A stretch of DNA of 42,087 bases from Myxococcota bacterium (GTDB taxonomy: Bacteria; Myxococcota_A; UBA9042; DTJE01): the NCBI GenBank assembly GCA_029975745.1, contig JARKOL010000047.1, positions 1-42,087 of the forward strand, read 5' to 3'. A program made the position numbers and the translations under genes. Below, piece by piece: positions 15,472 to 24,464 of the stretch. The notes beneath the pieces were generated by a model that had not been told where the DNA came from, made no database searches, and worked only from the letters and a program-made list of their open reading frames with translations. How positions within the stretch are numbered: position 1 is the stretch's first letter; each line of letters starts with the position of its first letter.

Positions 15472-16195
15472 TCCGTCGCGCCAGGGCCAGGGCGCCCTGG
15501 GCGAATGCCATGCGCGACGCGGCGCGATGCGTGATCTCGAGCCGGTCGTGCGGCCCCAGGAAGTGGATCGTGTGGTCGCCGACCACCTCGCCCCCCCGCA
15601 CCGCAAGGACGCCCAGTTCGTTGTCGTCGCGCGGGCCGCACTCGCCCTCGCGCCCCGTGACGGTCCGCAGATGCGTCGCGTCGGTCAGGCGTCGTGCCAG
15701 CGAAAGCGCCGTGCCGGACGGCGCGTCCCGCTTGTGCCGGTGGTGGACCTCGACCAGTTCGATGTCGTAGTCCGGTCCCAGCAGTCGCTGGGCCATCGCC
15801 GCCAGCTCGTGCATCGCGAAGACGCCGATGCTGGTGTTCGCGGCCCAGACGATCGGGGCCTGGAGGGCGGCCTCGCCGACCGCGTGCAGGTCGGCCTGGG
15901 ACATGCCGGTCGTGCCGCTGACCAGCGGGATTCGCTGGGCCGCCATGTCCTGGATGAAGCCGACGGCCGCCTTCGGGACGCTGAAGTCGATCGCGGCATC
16001 GACGATGCCTCCCAGACCTTCGCACGACGTGCGCAGTGCCAGCGCGCCCCAGGGGGTCGCGACGCGGGTGTCGGCCTCGGGATGGCCGGGCGCCTCGACG
16101 ATCGCGACAACCTGCACGTCCGGAAGCGCGGATGCGGCCTCCAGCACCATGCGCCCCATGCGTCCCCGCGCCCCGTTGACGACCAGTCGAATCAT
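15413..16195 (-). CDS. dapB: 4-hydroxy-tetrahydrodipicolinate reductase
   Basis: 260 residues. NAD(P)H-binding GARGRMG at the N-terminus, DFSVPKAA, the GTTG turn, AANTSIGV and the catalytic signature ELVEVHHRHKRDAPSGTAL (His pair plus Lys) identify DapB. It makes tetrahydrodipicolinate from hydroxy-tetrahydrodipicolinate in the diaminopimelate/lysine pathway, supplying the residue that the L,D-transpeptidases in this window use. The ATG at 16195 is chosen for the fit to family N-termini and for AAGGGGA upstream; a longer frame exists. Transcribed divergently from metK; the 3' end overlaps the nitrogenase-like gene. Confidence 0.95.
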   Translation of the reverse strand: MIRLVVNGARGRMGRMVLEAASALPDVQVVAIVEAPGHPEADTRVATPWGALALRTSCEGLGGIVDAAIDFSVPKAAVGFIQDMAAQRIPLVSGTTGMSQADLHAVGEAALQAPIVWAANTSIGVFAMHELAAMAQRLLGPDYDIELVEVHHRHKRDAPSGTALSLARRLTDATHLRTVTGREGECGPRDDNELGVLAVRGGEVVGDHTIHFLGPHDRLEITHRAASRMAFAQGALALARRIIGRPAGLYSVADLLADHP

Positions 16196-16222
16196 GACCG
16201 TTCCCCTTCGTTCGCCGCGTCC

Positions 16223-16252
16223 AGTCTGGACCAGGACGGCGCGGATTGGCAA
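16223..16252 (-). promoter_or_regulatory. Possible promoter of dapB
   Basis: Minus strand: TTGCCA (16252-16247), 18 bp, CAGACT (16228-16223); the -10 matches only 3 of 6 consensus bases. About 20 nt leader to the ATG. Confidence 0.3.
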
Positions 16253-16270
16253 GGGGGGCGGTTCGCTCGA

Positions 16271-16299
16271 TTGACTTTCCGGGGACCAGGCGTTAAAAG
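16271..16299 (+). promoter_or_regulatory. Promoter of metK
   Basis: TTGACT (16271-16276), 17 bp, TAAAAG (16294-16299). The leader to the ATG at 16324 is only about 18 nt with a GGGGA ribosome site, leaving no room for a SAM riboswitch. Confidence 0.6.
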
Positions 16300-16323
16300 T
16301 TCCCGGCTTCTTTCTGGGGATGA

Positions 16324-17487
16324 ATGATGGCGAACGAACGGTACATCTTCTCGTCGGAATCCGTGACCGAGGGACATCCGGACAAGGTGGCGGATCAGAT
16401 CTCGGACGCGATCCTGGATGCCATCCTGGCCCAGGACAAGAACGGCCATGTCGCGTGCGAGACGCTGGTGACGACGGGGATGGCGTTCGTCGGTGGCGAG
16501 ATCAGCACGGACTGCTGGGTGGACATTCCGGCGGTGGTGCGGCAGACGATCGAGCGCATCGGGTACACCGACCCGACGATGGGCTTCGACAGCAAGACCT
16601 GCGCGGTCATCACCTCGATCGACAAGCAGTCCGGCGACATCGCGTTGGGCGTCAATCGCGGGGCACCCGAGGAGCAGGGCGCCGGGGACCAGGGGATGAT
16701 GTTCGGGTACGCCAATCGCGAGACGCCCGAACTGATGCCCATGCCGATCACGATGGCCCAGCGGCTGACGCGCCGGCTGGCCGAGGTGCGCAAGAGCGGC
16801 CTGCTGCCGTTCATCCGTCCCGACGGGAAGTCCCAGGTCTCGGTGGCGTACGAGGACGGGCGCGCGGTCGGCGTGACGGCGGTCGTCCTGTCCACGCAGC
16901 ACACCGAGGAGGCGACGCTGGACCAGATTCGCGAGGCGCTGGTCGAGCACGTGGTCAAGCCCGTCATCCCCGCCGAGTTGATGCTGCCCGGGATGAAGAT
17001 CTTCGTGAATCCCACCGGGCGCTTCGTGATCGGCGGTCCGATGGGCGACTGCGGACTGACCGGCCGCAAGATCATCGTGGACACCTATGGCGGCGTCGGC
17101 CGGCACGGCGGCGGCTGCTTCTCGGGCAAGGACCCCAGCAAGGTGGACCGCAGCGGCGCGTACTATGGTCGCTATGTGGCGAAGAACATCGTCGCCGCCG
17201 GCCTGGCCGATCGTTGCGAGGTCCAGGTGGCCTATGCGATCGGCGTGGCCGAGCCGGTCAGCGTGCTGGTCGATCCCCAGGGCACCGAAAAGGTGCCGGT
17301 CGATCGGATCCGCGAACTGGTGCTGAAGCACTTCGATTTCCGACCGGGCATGATCGTGCGGCAGTTGGACCTGCTGAACCCGATCTACCTGCCGACGGCC
17401 GCGTACGGCCACTTCGGGCGGTCCGAATCGACCTTCACGTGGGAACGGACCGACCGCGCCGCCGCACTGCGGGCCGACGCCTTCTAG
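16324..17487 (+). CDS. metK: S-adenosylmethionine synthetase
   Basis: 387 residues with the full set of MetK signatures: [21 protein letters not shown] at the N-terminus, [12 protein letters not shown], the GAGDQG hexapeptide, and [19 protein letters not shown], which is the P-loop-like segment. It condenses ATP and methionine to SAM, feeding the two radical SAM enzymes nearby as well as general methylation. Two adjacent ATGs (16324, 16327) are possible starts. The gene ends 13 nt before the convergent lipase-like gene, and both stop codons lie in a small palindrome. Confidence 0.97.
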   Translation: MMANERYIFSSESVTEGHPDKVADQISDAILDAILAQDKNGHVACETLVTTGMAFVGGEISTDCWVDIPAVVRQTIERIGYTDPTMGFDSKTCAVITSIDKQSGDIALGVNRGAPEEQGAGDQGMMFGYANRETPELMPMPITMAQRLTRRLAEVRKSGLLPFIRPDGKSQVSVAYEDGRAVGVTAVVLSTQHTEEATLDQIREALVEHVVKPVIPAELMLPGMKIFVNPTGRFVIGGPMGDCGLTGRKIIVDTYGGVGRHGGGCFSGKDPSKVDRSGAYYGRYVAKNIVAAGLADRCEVQVAYAIGVAEPVSVLVDPQGTEKVPVDRIRELVLKHFDFRPGMIVRQLDLLNPIYLPTAAYGHFGRSESTFTWERTDRAAALRADAF

Positions 17488-17503
17488 GCCCCGCGGAGCC
17501 TAG
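17484..17503. repeat. Palindrome spanning two convergent stop codons
   Basis: CTAGGC / GCCTAG with an 8-nt spacer. The metK TAG (17485-17487) and the lipase-like TAG (minus strand, 17502-17500) sit symmetrically in the two arms. It could serve as a small bidirectional 3'-end hairpin. Confidence 0.35.
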
Positions 17504-18585
17504 CCGCCCCCCGCCCCGTTCGCGATGAAGTCCGCGATCCGCCCCCAGGTCCCGACGAATCGTTGCCGGTCGAACCCGGCCCCCGAGGGCAGCCAGTCGC
17601 ACAGCCGGCCGCCGCGTTCGCACGGGAACTGCCCGACGATGTCCAGGTGGTCCCCCAGCACGACATCCAGCAGGTGCCCGCGCAACTGACTGAACACGGG
17701 CACGATGCCGTCCGAGTCCCCCGGGGCGACCGCGAAGGGCAGGCTCGCCAGGGCCGCGGCCTGGGCCGAGGACGGCTGCGGGAAGGGATAGTGGCGGTGT
17801 TGTCGCGAGGTGACCAGGTGCAGCGCGATGAACAGCAGGCCCAGCAGCAGGTACTCGGGGTGGCGCACCATCCCCAGACGAATGCCCGCGGGCGGGGGCG
17901 GGGCGGCGGTCACGACGCTTGCGTAGCGGATGTCGGGATGGTCGGGAACCGCGGCCTCGAACAGGTCCATCGCCTCGGGGGTCAACTGGACCGTGACGCC
18001 CTGGTCCGAGGACATCTCCTTCAGGTAGGACCAGATCGGATCGTCCGGGGCCAGCGTCAGGTCGCGCAGGATCTTGTTCGAGAGGGCGTCCAGGAAGGTG
18101 TTCGCCCTTCCGGTCCAATCGTCCAGGCGAGCCGCCATCGAGAGCGCCTTGGCGGCCACGTAGATCGAGTGGCGCGCCGCGGGCGCCGTGGCCAGCACGG
18201 TCACCGCCTCGAGCAGCCGCTGGCCCTGGGCGGTCAGGAAGAAGTTCGCCAGCGGGGTGCCGCGATGCGGGGTCGAAACGCAGACGGCGGATCGGGCCAG
18301 GTTGGCGACGACGATCTCGGAGTCCTCGTCCCGCAGCCGGACCCCCGGGGTCAGCAGCAGCCGCACATCCAGGCCGCCCTCGTCGATCACCGTCTGGAGC
18401 AGCCGGTCGGCGCGCCTCCGGATCGACCCGGTCGGGCGGGTGCGGCATTCGATCACCCGGGCGGCCACGCCCCGCTCCGCCAGCGCCTGGGTCAGCAGTT
18501 CCGAAACGCCCTGGAAATAGGACAGGGTCCCCAGGGACGAAAAGCCCATGAACCCGGGGACCAGATAGACGTGGGTGGCACTCAT
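17500..18585 (-). CDS. Lipase-like alpha/beta-hydrolase lacking a visible GxSxG
   Basis: 361 residues. The N-terminal LVPGFMGFSSLGTLSYFQGV, the STPHRGTPLANFF segment, the acid-bearing DSDGIVPVFSQ and the GDHLDIVGQF His region follow the order seen in triacylglycerol-lipase-like hydrolases (HGF, TPHRGTP, DGxVP, HLDxV). The nucleophile elbow, normally GHSxGG between the first two, reads LTPGVRLRDED, so no Ser in a GxSxG context is present. No signal peptide. A hydrophobic patch (YLLLGLLFIALHLV) lies near residue 240. It sits 4 bp after the SDR gene on the same strand, so the two are co-transcribed. A non-hydrolytic or altered role is possible. Confidence 0.72.
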   Translation of the reverse strand: MSATHVYLVPGFMGFSSLGTLSYFQGVSELLTQALAERGVAARVIECRTRPTGSIRRRADRLLQTVIDEGGLDVRLLLTPGVRLRDEDSEIVVANLARSAVCVSTPHRGTPLANFFLTAQGQRLLEAVTVLATAPAARHSIYVAAKALSMAARLDDWTGRANTFLDALSNKILRDLTLAPDDPIWSYLKEMSSDQGVTVQLTPEAMDLFEAAVPDHPDIRYASVVTAAPPPPAGIRLGMVRHPEYLLLGLLFIALHLVTSRQHRHYPFPQPSSAQAAALASLPFAVAPGDSDGIVPVFSQLRGHLLDVVLGDHLDIVGQFPCERGGRLCDWLPSGAGFDRQRFVGTWGRIADFIANGAGGG

Positions 18586-18589
18586 GGGA

Positions 18590-19642
18590 TCAAGTATAGC
18601 GGCTGGCGTGGGCTCGGGCGAGTTCCCGCAGACCTTCGGTCGCGTCGGGCTGCCTGACCTCGTAGCCGCCGACGTGGGACAGGTGCTCGCAGGAGACGGC
18701 GCGATCGTGCGTCAGCGCCGCCAGCGACTCGACCACGCGCAGGGGGGCGCGCAACTGGCGCACCGCCGCGAACCGATCCAGCTCGGACAGCAGATCCAGG
18801 GTCTTGCGCCAGGGCGACGGGCCGGGCAGGGGCACGTCGAGGGTCCGGCGTCCCGCGGCATGGGCCAGGGTGCGCAGCACGTCGGCGACCGTGGTCGTGG
18901 CACCGTCGGCCACCAGGAAGGTGCCGTTCTTGCCCGACGCGTACTTGGCGACGTGATCGGCGGCGCCGCAGACGTCCCGGGCGGACACCAGCGACAGGCG
19001 GGAGTTCAGGATCGCGGGCACCGGGACGACCGGCAGCCGCAGCAGCGCCAGCAGCGGTTCCAGATCGGGCGCCCCGCCAGGTCCATAGACGTGGGCGGGA
19101 CGCAGCACCGCATAGGGGATTCCCTTCCTGGGGCAGCGATCGACCACGGTGAACTCGCCGAACCACCGTGCCCGGGCGACATCGTCCACCGGCGCGGTGG
19201 GGGACGCCTCGGTGACCGCGGGCGCGCCGACCGGCTGGATGCCGTGAACGGCCGCCGTGCTCAGGAACACCAGCCGGCGCAGGCCGGGCGCGGCGCGTTC
19301 GATCGTGTCGATCAGGTGGGCGGTGCCCTGGACGTCCGTCGCGTAGCGGGCCTTCCAGGACGGGGCGTCCGGAGGCGCGGCGTGCGCGGCGAACACGAAA
19401 TCGACGCCGGCCACAAGCGCATCCATGGTGCCCGGCAGGGTCGGATCCGCCGGGACGACCGACTCGGCGACGTCGCGAATCCGTCGTGCGACAAGGGCGG
19501 CATCGCCCTGGGATGCCTGCAATGCCTCGGCCGTGTCGGTGGCAATCACCGCGTGGGCGCCCGCGGACAACCCTTCCACCAGGATGCTGCCCAGCGGGCT
19601 GCACGCGCCCGTGACCAGGGTGCGGTACTTCTTGGGAGCCAT
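18590..19642 (-). CDS. Extended SDR (NAD-dependent epimerase-like) without YxxxK
   Basis: 350 residues. The N-terminal [11 protein letters not shown] is the nucleotide-binding TGxxxxxG motif of extended SDRs. [11 protein letters not shown], the RPAHVYGPG strand and [11 protein letters not shown] follow the epimerase/3-beta-HSD layout. The catalytic Tyr/Lys pair expected after the P-x-D turn is replaced ([10 protein letters not shown]: Val and Arg in place of Y and K). The last 100 residues are not diagnostic. AGGAGG 6 nt before the ATG fixes the start. It is the first gene of a two-gene operon with the lipase-like protein and diverges from yebC. Confidence 0.78.
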   Translation of the reverse strand: MAPKKYRTLVTGACSPLGSILVEGLSAGAHAVIATDTAEALQASQGDAALVARRIRDVAESVVPADPTLPGTMDALVAGVDFVFAAHAAPPDAPSWKARYATDVQGTAHLIDTIERAAPGLRRLVFLSTAAVHGIQPVGAPAVTEASPTAPVDDVARARWFGEFTVVDRCPRKGIPYAVLRPAHVYGPGGAPDLEPLLALLRLPVVPVPAILNSRLSLVSARDVCGAADHVAKYASGKNGTFLVADGATTTVADVLRTLAHAAGRRTLDVPLPGPSPWRKTLDLLSELDRFAAVRQLRAPLRVVESLAALTHDRAVSCEHLSHVGGYEVRQPDATEGLRELARAHASRYT

Positions 19643-19705
19643 GCCGTCCTCCTGCGCGCGGGGGGCGAAATCGACCCTGACGAGCGTAACACGAGGCGGC
19701 GCGGA

Positions 19706-19734
19706 TTGCATCGCGGCGGCGGTTGTGCTAGAAA
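19706..19734 (+). promoter_or_regulatory. Promoter of the yebC-ruvCAB operon
   Basis: TTGCAT (19706-19711), 17 bp, TAGAAA (19729-19734) with an upstream TG. Leader of about 70 nt to the yebC ATG. Confidence 0.55.
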
Positions 19735-19811
19735 TCCCCTGGTTTGGGCGCGAAGGGGTCGCCACAGCGGTCCGCGCGGCCGGTTTTTGTCCCCAAAAAG
19801 AGGACGCGTCG

Positions 19812-20561
19812 ATGTCTGGGCACAGCAAATGGGCAACCATCAAGCACAAGAAGGGCAAGGCCGACGCCGCGCGCGGTCGGATCTTCACCCGCCTGATCAA
19901 GGAAATCACCATCGCGGCGCGGCTGGGCGGGGGCGACCCTGACGGCAATCCGCGCCTGCGGCAGGCCATCCTGACGGCCAAGGCCCAGAACATGCCTTCG
20001 GACAACATCGACCGCGCCGTCAAGAAGGGCACGGGCGAACTGGAAGGCGTGTCGTACGAAGAGGTCAGTTACGAAGGCTACGGGCCCGGCGGGACCGCCC
20101 TGATTGTCGATTGCACCACCGACAACAAGAACCGCTGCGTCTCCGAGATCCGGCGGATCTTCTCCAAGGCCGGCGGCAACATGGCCGCGCTGGGCGCCGT
20201 GTCCTGGAACTTCAAACTGACCGGCGTCATCGAGGTCGAGGCCGAGGGCACCGACGAGGACACCGTGATGGAAGCGGCTCTGGAGGCGGGCGCCGCGGAC
20301 GTGTCCGACGAAGGCGACGTCTTCGAGGTCACCACCGAGCCGTCCGAGGTCATGGACGTCGCCGACAAGCTGAAGGCTGCGGGCCTGAACGTGACGTCTG
20401 CCAAGGTCGCGAAGGTCCCCGGTACGTACGTGCAACTGGCCGGCAAGGAAGCCGAGCAGATGCTGCGGTTGATGGAGGCCCTCGAGGATTCGGACGATGT
20501 CCAGAACGTCTGGGCCAACTTCGACATCGACGACGCCGAGATGGAGAAGCTGTCGGTCTGA
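19812..20561 (+). CDS. yebC: YebC/PmpR family protein
   Basis: 249 residues, the usual length. The family N-terminus [19 protein letters not shown] is almost invariant, followed by [30 protein letters not shown] and YEGYGPGG. YebC proteins are described as transcription regulators (PmpR-like) and as translation factors that relieve ribosome stalling on proline-rich motifs. The preceding AGAGGA provides the ribosome site. It lies 49 bp upstream of ruvC, a widespread gene order. Confidence 0.96.
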   Translation: MSGHSKWATIKHKKGKADAARGRIFTRLIKEITIAARLGGGDPDGNPRLRQAILTAKAQNMPSDNIDRAVKKGTGELEGVSYEEVSYEGYGPGGTALIVDCTTDNKNRCVSEIRRIFSKAGGNMAALGAVSWNFKLTGVIEVEAEGTDEDTVMEAALEAGAADVSDEGDVFEVTTEPSEVMDVADKLKAAGLNVTSAKVAKVPGTYVQLAGKEAEQMLRLMEALEDSDDVQNVWANFDIDDAEMEKLSV

Positions 20562-20610
20562 TGACTTCGGCAGGTTCCCGACGCTTTCCCACTTGTTCCA
20601 CGGATAACGC

Positions 20611-21129
20611 ATGAGCCGCATCCTCGGCATCGACCCCGGCAGCCGCGTCACCGGCTACGGGATCGTCGATGGGGATTGGGGTAGTGCCCGCTGCATCGCC
20701 TACGGCACGATCCGTCTGGGCGATGACAGGCCGATGGGGGCCCGCCTGGCGGACCTGTACGTGGCGCTGGGGCGGTTGGTGCGCGAGCACGCCGTGGACG
20801 AGGTCGCGGTCGAGCGGGTGTTCGTGGCGCGCAACGCCGATTCAGCCCTGAAACTGGGACATGCGCGCGGCGTGGTACTGCTGGTCGTCGAGCAGGCGGG
20901 GCTGCCCCTGCACGAATACACGCCCGCGCAGGTCAAGAAATCCGTCACGGGGAGTGGTCGCGCCATCAAGGGACAGATGGTGTCGCTGGTCCGTGCGATA
21001 CTCGGCCTGGATGCGGATCCGCCCGAGGACGCCGCCGACGCGCTCGCCATCGCGATGACCCACCAGATGCGCGCGGGCAGCCGGGCGATGTTCGCCGAGG
21101 CGCTGGGCGTCAAGGGAGGTCAGTGGTGA
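20611..21129 (+). CDS. ruvC: Holliday junction endodeoxyribonuclease RuvC
   Basis: 172 residues. The four acidic catalytic residues are in place: Asp8 (LGIDPGS), Glu68 (AVERVF), and Asp140 and Asp143 (PEDAADALAIA). RuvC resolves Holliday junctions by symmetric nicking after RuvAB branch migration. The ribosome site is weak (GGATAACGC before ATG). The 3' end overlaps ruvA by 4 bp. Confidence 0.96.
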   Translation: MSRILGIDPGSRVTGYGIVDGDWGSARCIAYGTIRLGDDRPMGARLADLYVALGRLVREHAVDEVAVERVFVARNADSALKLGHARGVVLLVVEQAGLPLHEYTPAQVKKSVTGSGRAIKGQMVSLVRAILGLDADPPEDAADALAIAMTHQMRAGSRAMFAEALGVKGGQW

Positions 21130-21734
21130 TCGGATACCTGCGCGGCATCCTTAGGCATGTCGATGGGGTCGAGGTCGTCATCGACGTCGGTGGGGTAGGG
21201 TACGAGGTCCTGGTGGATCGGCAGACCCTGGCGGGTCTGGGGGCGGTGGGCGAGCCGGCGATCCTCTGGGTCCGGACCATGGTTCGCGAGGACGCCATCA
21301 CCCTGCACGGATTCGGGTCCGTCGAGGCGCGCCAGGTGTTCGACCTGGTGATCCAGGTGTCGGGCGTCGGTCCCCGGCTGGGCACCCAGATCGTCGGTGG
21401 ACTGCCGCTGGCGGAACTGGTCGCCGCGGTGCGCGAAAAGGACCTGCGGGCCCTGTCGAAGATTTCGGGCGTCGGCAAGAAGATCGCCGAGCGGCTGGTG
21501 CTGGAGTTGTCGGCCAAGTTCATGTCCCTGCCGATCGAGACCGAGCCGCTGCCTCGGGGGCTGTCGCCCGTCCTGCTGGACGATCTGCGGTCGGCGCTGG
21601 CGAACCTGGGATTCGGCGCGCGGGACGTCGATGCCGCGATTCGCAAGGTGCAGGTGCCCGAGGGGCCGGTCGATCTCGAGGCGCTGGTGCTGCTGTCGCT
21701 GGCGGCGCTGGGGTCGGGGCAGGGGCGGGGCTAG
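21126..21734 (+). CDS. ruvA: Holliday junction branch migration protein RuvA
   Basis: 202 residues. Of two adjacent GTG codons (21123, 21126) the second is chosen because it gives the canonical (M)IGYLRG start, 5 nt after GGGAGGT, and a GTGA overlap with ruvC. GVGYEV of the N-terminal OB domain, the helix-hairpin-helix motifs VSGVGPRLG and ISGVGKKIAERL, and the C-terminal domain III (LANLGF) are visible. RuvA binds the four-way junction and recruits RuvB. Confidence 0.95.
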   Translation: MIGYLRGILRHVDGVEVVIDVGGVGYEVLVDRQTLAGLGAVGEPAILWVRTMVREDAITLHGFGSVEARQVFDLVIQVSGVGPRLGTQIVGGLPLAELVAAVREKDLRALSKISGVGKKIAERLVLELSAKFMSLPIETEPLPRGLSPVLLDDLRSALANLGFGARDVDAAIRKVQVPEGPVDLEALVLLSLAALGSGQGRG

Positions 21735-21758
21735 CCCGAAGGCGGGCGGGGAGGACCG

Positions 21759-22781
21759 ATGGGCGAGGACACGTCCAGACTGACCACGCCGGTTCGGACG
21801 CCCGAGGAGGCGACCGAGTTCGCGTTGCGACCGCGGACCTTCGTCGAGTTCGTGGGCCAGGAATCCCTGAAGGACAAGTTGCGGGTGTTCGTGCAGGCCG
21901 CGCGGCAGCGGGGCGATGCGCTGGACCACATCCTGCTGTGCGGCCCGCCCGGCCTGGGCAAGACGACGCTGGCGCACATCCTGGCGTCGGAACTGGGCGT
22001 CGATCTGAAGCAGACGTCCGGGCCGGCAATCGAGAAGAAGGGCGATCTGGCCGGTATCCTGACCAACCTTGCCGAGCGCGACGTCCTGTTCATCGACGAG
22101 ATTCATCGGCTGAACCCCGTCGTCGAGGAGAACCTTTACCCGGCGATGGAGGATTTCAACTTCGACGTGGTGATCGGCGAGGGGCCGGGTGCCCGGTCGA
22201 TCAAACTGAAACTGAAGCGGTTCACCCTGATCGGCGCGACCACGCGGACGGGGCTGCTGACGTCCCCCCTGCGCGATCGGTTCGGGATCGTGGAACGGCT
22301 GGACCACTATCCGGTCCAGGAACTGGCGTGCATCGTTCGTCGTTCGGCCCAGATCCTGCGGATCGACGTCACGGACGAGGCGGCGGACGAGATCGGGCGT
22401 CGCGCCCGGGGGACGCCGCGGATCGCGAACCGCCTGCTGCGGCGGGTTCGGGACTTCGCCCAGGTCGAGGGCGACGGCCAAATCAGTCTGGGTGTTGCGC
22501 AGTCGGCCATGGATCGACTGGACGTCGATCGGGCGGGTCTGGACGCGATGGACCGCAAGTACCTGTTGTGCATCATCGACAAGTTCGCGGGCGGTCCGGT
22601 GGGGGTCGAAACCCTGTGCGCGGCGCTGTCCGAGGAACGCGACTCGCTGGAGGAGGTCTACGAGCCCTACCTGCTGCAGCAGGGCTTCATCCAGCGCACG
22701 CCCCGGGGCCGCGTCGCGACGCCCCGGGCGCTGTCGCATCTGCATCGCGACGTGCCGCCGAAGGCGGGCGAGATGTTCTAG
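21759..22781 (+). CDS. ruvB: Holliday junction branch migration ATPase RuvB
   Basis: 340 residues. [11 protein letters not shown] at the N-terminus, Walker [13 protein letters not shown], Walker [10 protein letters not shown], sensor 1 LIGATTRTG, the arginine-finger region LRDRFGI, sensor 2 [12 protein letters not shown] and the C-terminal winged-helix DNA-binding domain are all complete. RuvB is the hexameric motor of branch migration. GGGGAGGA lies 5 nt before the ATG. Last gene of the operon; 46 bp separate it from the convergent serine hydrolase gene. Confidence 0.97.
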   Translation: MGEDTSRLTTPVRTPEEATEFALRPRTFVEFVGQESLKDKLRVFVQAARQRGDALDHILLCGPPGLGKTTLAHILASELGVDLKQTSGPAIEKKGDLAGILTNLAERDVLFIDEIHRLNPVVEENLYPAMEDFNFDVVIGEGPGARSIKLKLKRFTLIGATTRTGLLTSPLRDRFGIVERLDHYPVQELACIVRRSAQILRIDVTDEAADEIGRRARGTPRIANRLLRRVRDFAQVEGDGQISLGVAQSAMDRLDVDRAGLDAMDRKYLLCIIDKFAGGPVGVETLCAALSEERDSLEEVYEPYLLQQGFIQRTPRGRVATPRALSHLHRDVPPKAGEMF

Positions 22782-22827
22782 CGGCTCCCGCGACCGCATG
22801 CTGCGGCGTGCAATCCAGCGCCGCTGT

Positions 22828-24321
22828 TCAGACACCGTCACCGCGACCGGATTCGTTTTCGCGCTCCGGGACATCCCCGACGTCGGCACCGGCGAGACCG
22901 GGCCTCGCCAACCGGACCCGGACCGCCCGGTACCCCACGGGGCGACCGCCCCTTCGCGATTCCATCACCAGCAAGGGGGCCCGATCCGCCAGTTCCAGGT
23001 CGAACTCGCGGATGCCTCCGGGAAGGGCGCGCGTCTCGACCAGACGTCGACCGTTCCAGATGCGGGCATCGTGGCCCGCCGGGAAGGTGGCGCGCATCCG
23101 ATAGGTGCCGTTGCCCAGGGACTGATGGGCGACCAGGGGAATGGGCACTCCGGCGTCGCGCTGGACGAGCGGTCCGGACCGCTTGCGCCCTTTCAGGAAT
23201 CGCAACGCGGCCTCGGTCAGGTCCGAGGTCAGCTTGCGCGCCGCCTGCTGGGCCGGGTCGTCCTTGCCGAAGTAGGGGATCGAGGCCGTGGCCAGGTACC
23301 GCGGGACATTGACGACCCCGCCGTTGCCCTCGACGAAGGCCCCGGCGTGCTTGACCGTGATCAGGCCGTTCTCGAAGACGTTCATCCCTGGGATGTTGCC
23401 GAAGCGGCCATAGGTGACCACGCCGTCGCCCAGGGCGCGGGCGGGGCCGGGCCCGAATCGCTCCCGGGCGTGGAACAGGAACTCCCGCATGAAGTACAGG
23501 TCGTCGGGGTCCAGGGCCCAGCGATCCTGGGGGTCGATCTCGTGGTGCAGCAGGACGCGTCGGATGACCTCCTGCATCTCGACCAGGTTGACGCAGTTGT
23601 CCCGACATCCGCGAACGGCGCCCGGGTCGGGCCGGGCCGGGATGGTCCCGCTGCGCGACCCCTGGCGGAAGCGAATCTCGGGCGAGGCGCCCACCGAGGG
23701 GTTGGGGCCCTTCACGAAGAGCGATTGCAGCACCATGTCGGACAGACCGTTGTTCGGCAGGCAGTCCTCGCGCATTTCCCGCTGGCCGGCGATGCGCATC
23801 AGGACGCAATAGGCTTCGTTGTCGCTGTACACGATGGCCCGGTGGATCAGGTCCAGCACGGTGCCGGAATACGCGTGATCGGTGCCGGCCATCTCGACGT
23901 GCGCGCGCGCGGTCAGGCCGTGCCGCTTCAGGGTCCACAGCGCGCACAGCGAGGCGGGAACCTTGACGGCCGACGCGGGGGAGTATCGGCCCGGGGACAG
24001 GGTCCACGCGGTGTCCCCAAGGCTGTAGTAGTCGAAGGCCACCTGGTCCACACCGGGCAGCACCTCGGCGAACAGCATGTAGGCGCCGTGGGTCGCGGGG
24101 CCGGGGCGCTCGGCGAACATGCGGGGCAGTGCCGTCCGGTCGGTCAGGGCATCGACCATCTCCAGCCAGGTCGGCGTCTCGAACAGCAGTGGAGCCGGGG
24201 TCGGCGGCGAGGCGGGCTGCGCGGGCTGGGCCAGGGCGGGGGTGTTCGCCAAGGCTGCGGCGCAGAGTGCGGCAGCCAGTCCCGTCGCAAGATTCGACCG
24301 GATCCGGACCCTGTACCGCAT
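22828..24321 (-). CDS. Exported beta-lactamase-fold serine hydrolase (class A-like)
   Basis: 497 residues, large for the fold. Signal peptide (residues 1 to about 32, ending ALA-QP) and a Pro/Ala linker. The penicillin-recognising motifs are in order: SxxK as SAVK (117-120), SDN (166-168), and KHAG (324-327) at the KTG position. The 140-residue insertion between SDN and KHAG and a beta-rich C-terminal domain (about 400-497) are unusual. It could be a D,D-peptidase/transpeptidase-like enzyme, an esterase or a beta-lactamase-related hydrolase of the periplasm. GGCGGAGG before the ATG supports the start. It is divergent from the esterase gene. Confidence 0.82.
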   Translation of the reverse strand: MRYRVRIRSNLATGLAAALCAAALANTPALAQPAQPASPPTPAPLLFETPTWLEMVDALTDRTALPRMFAERPGPATHGAYMLFAEVLPGVDQVAFDYYSLGDTAWTLSPGRYSPASAVKVPASLCALWTLKRHGLTARAHVEMAGTDHAYSGTVLDLIHRAIVYSDNEAYCVLMRIAGQREMREDCLPNNGLSDMVLQSLFVKGPNPSVGASPEIRFRQGSRSGTIPARPDPGAVRGCRDNCVNLVEMQEVIRRVLLHHEIDPQDRWALDPDDLYFMREFLFHARERFGPGPARALGDGVVTYGRFGNIPGMNVFENGLITVKHAGAFVEGNGGVVNVPRYLATASIPYFGKDDPAQQAARKLTSDLTEAALRFLKGRKRSGPLVQRDAGVPIPLVAHQSLGNGTYRMRATFPAGHDARIWNGRRLVETRALPGGIREFDLELADRAPLLVMESRRGGRPVGYRAVRVRLARPGLAGADVGDVPERENESGRGDGV

Positions 24322-24368
24322 CGCATTCGCCTCCGCCGAGGGGTCGCGTTCGATTCCGATGGTCGCGA

Positions 24369-24397
24369 TCTTTACTCTGGTTGCCACTCTGGGGCAA
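24369..24397 (-). promoter_or_regulatory. Possible promoter of the serine hydrolase gene
   Basis: Minus strand: TTGCCC (24397-24392), 17 bp, TAAAGA (24374-24369), about 48 nt before the ATG. No convincing promoter was found for the divergent esterase in the same gap. Confidence 0.3.
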
Positions 24398-24464
24398 GAT
24401 CGCGCCACGCATGTGACTGGTGGGCGCCGCGGGGCGCCGGAATGGCGACGGGGGGTGGCACGAC

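Noticed and set aside
16261-16323. Possible SAM-responsive riboswitch upstream of metK.
   Set aside because: The promoter reads into the gene with a leader of only about 18 nt; no room for an aptamer.
22794-22806. Short hairpin CCGCA-TGC-TGCGG between ruvB and the serine hydrolase gene.
   Set aside because: Only a 5-bp stem with a 3-nt loop; too small to call a terminator in DNA this GC-rich.
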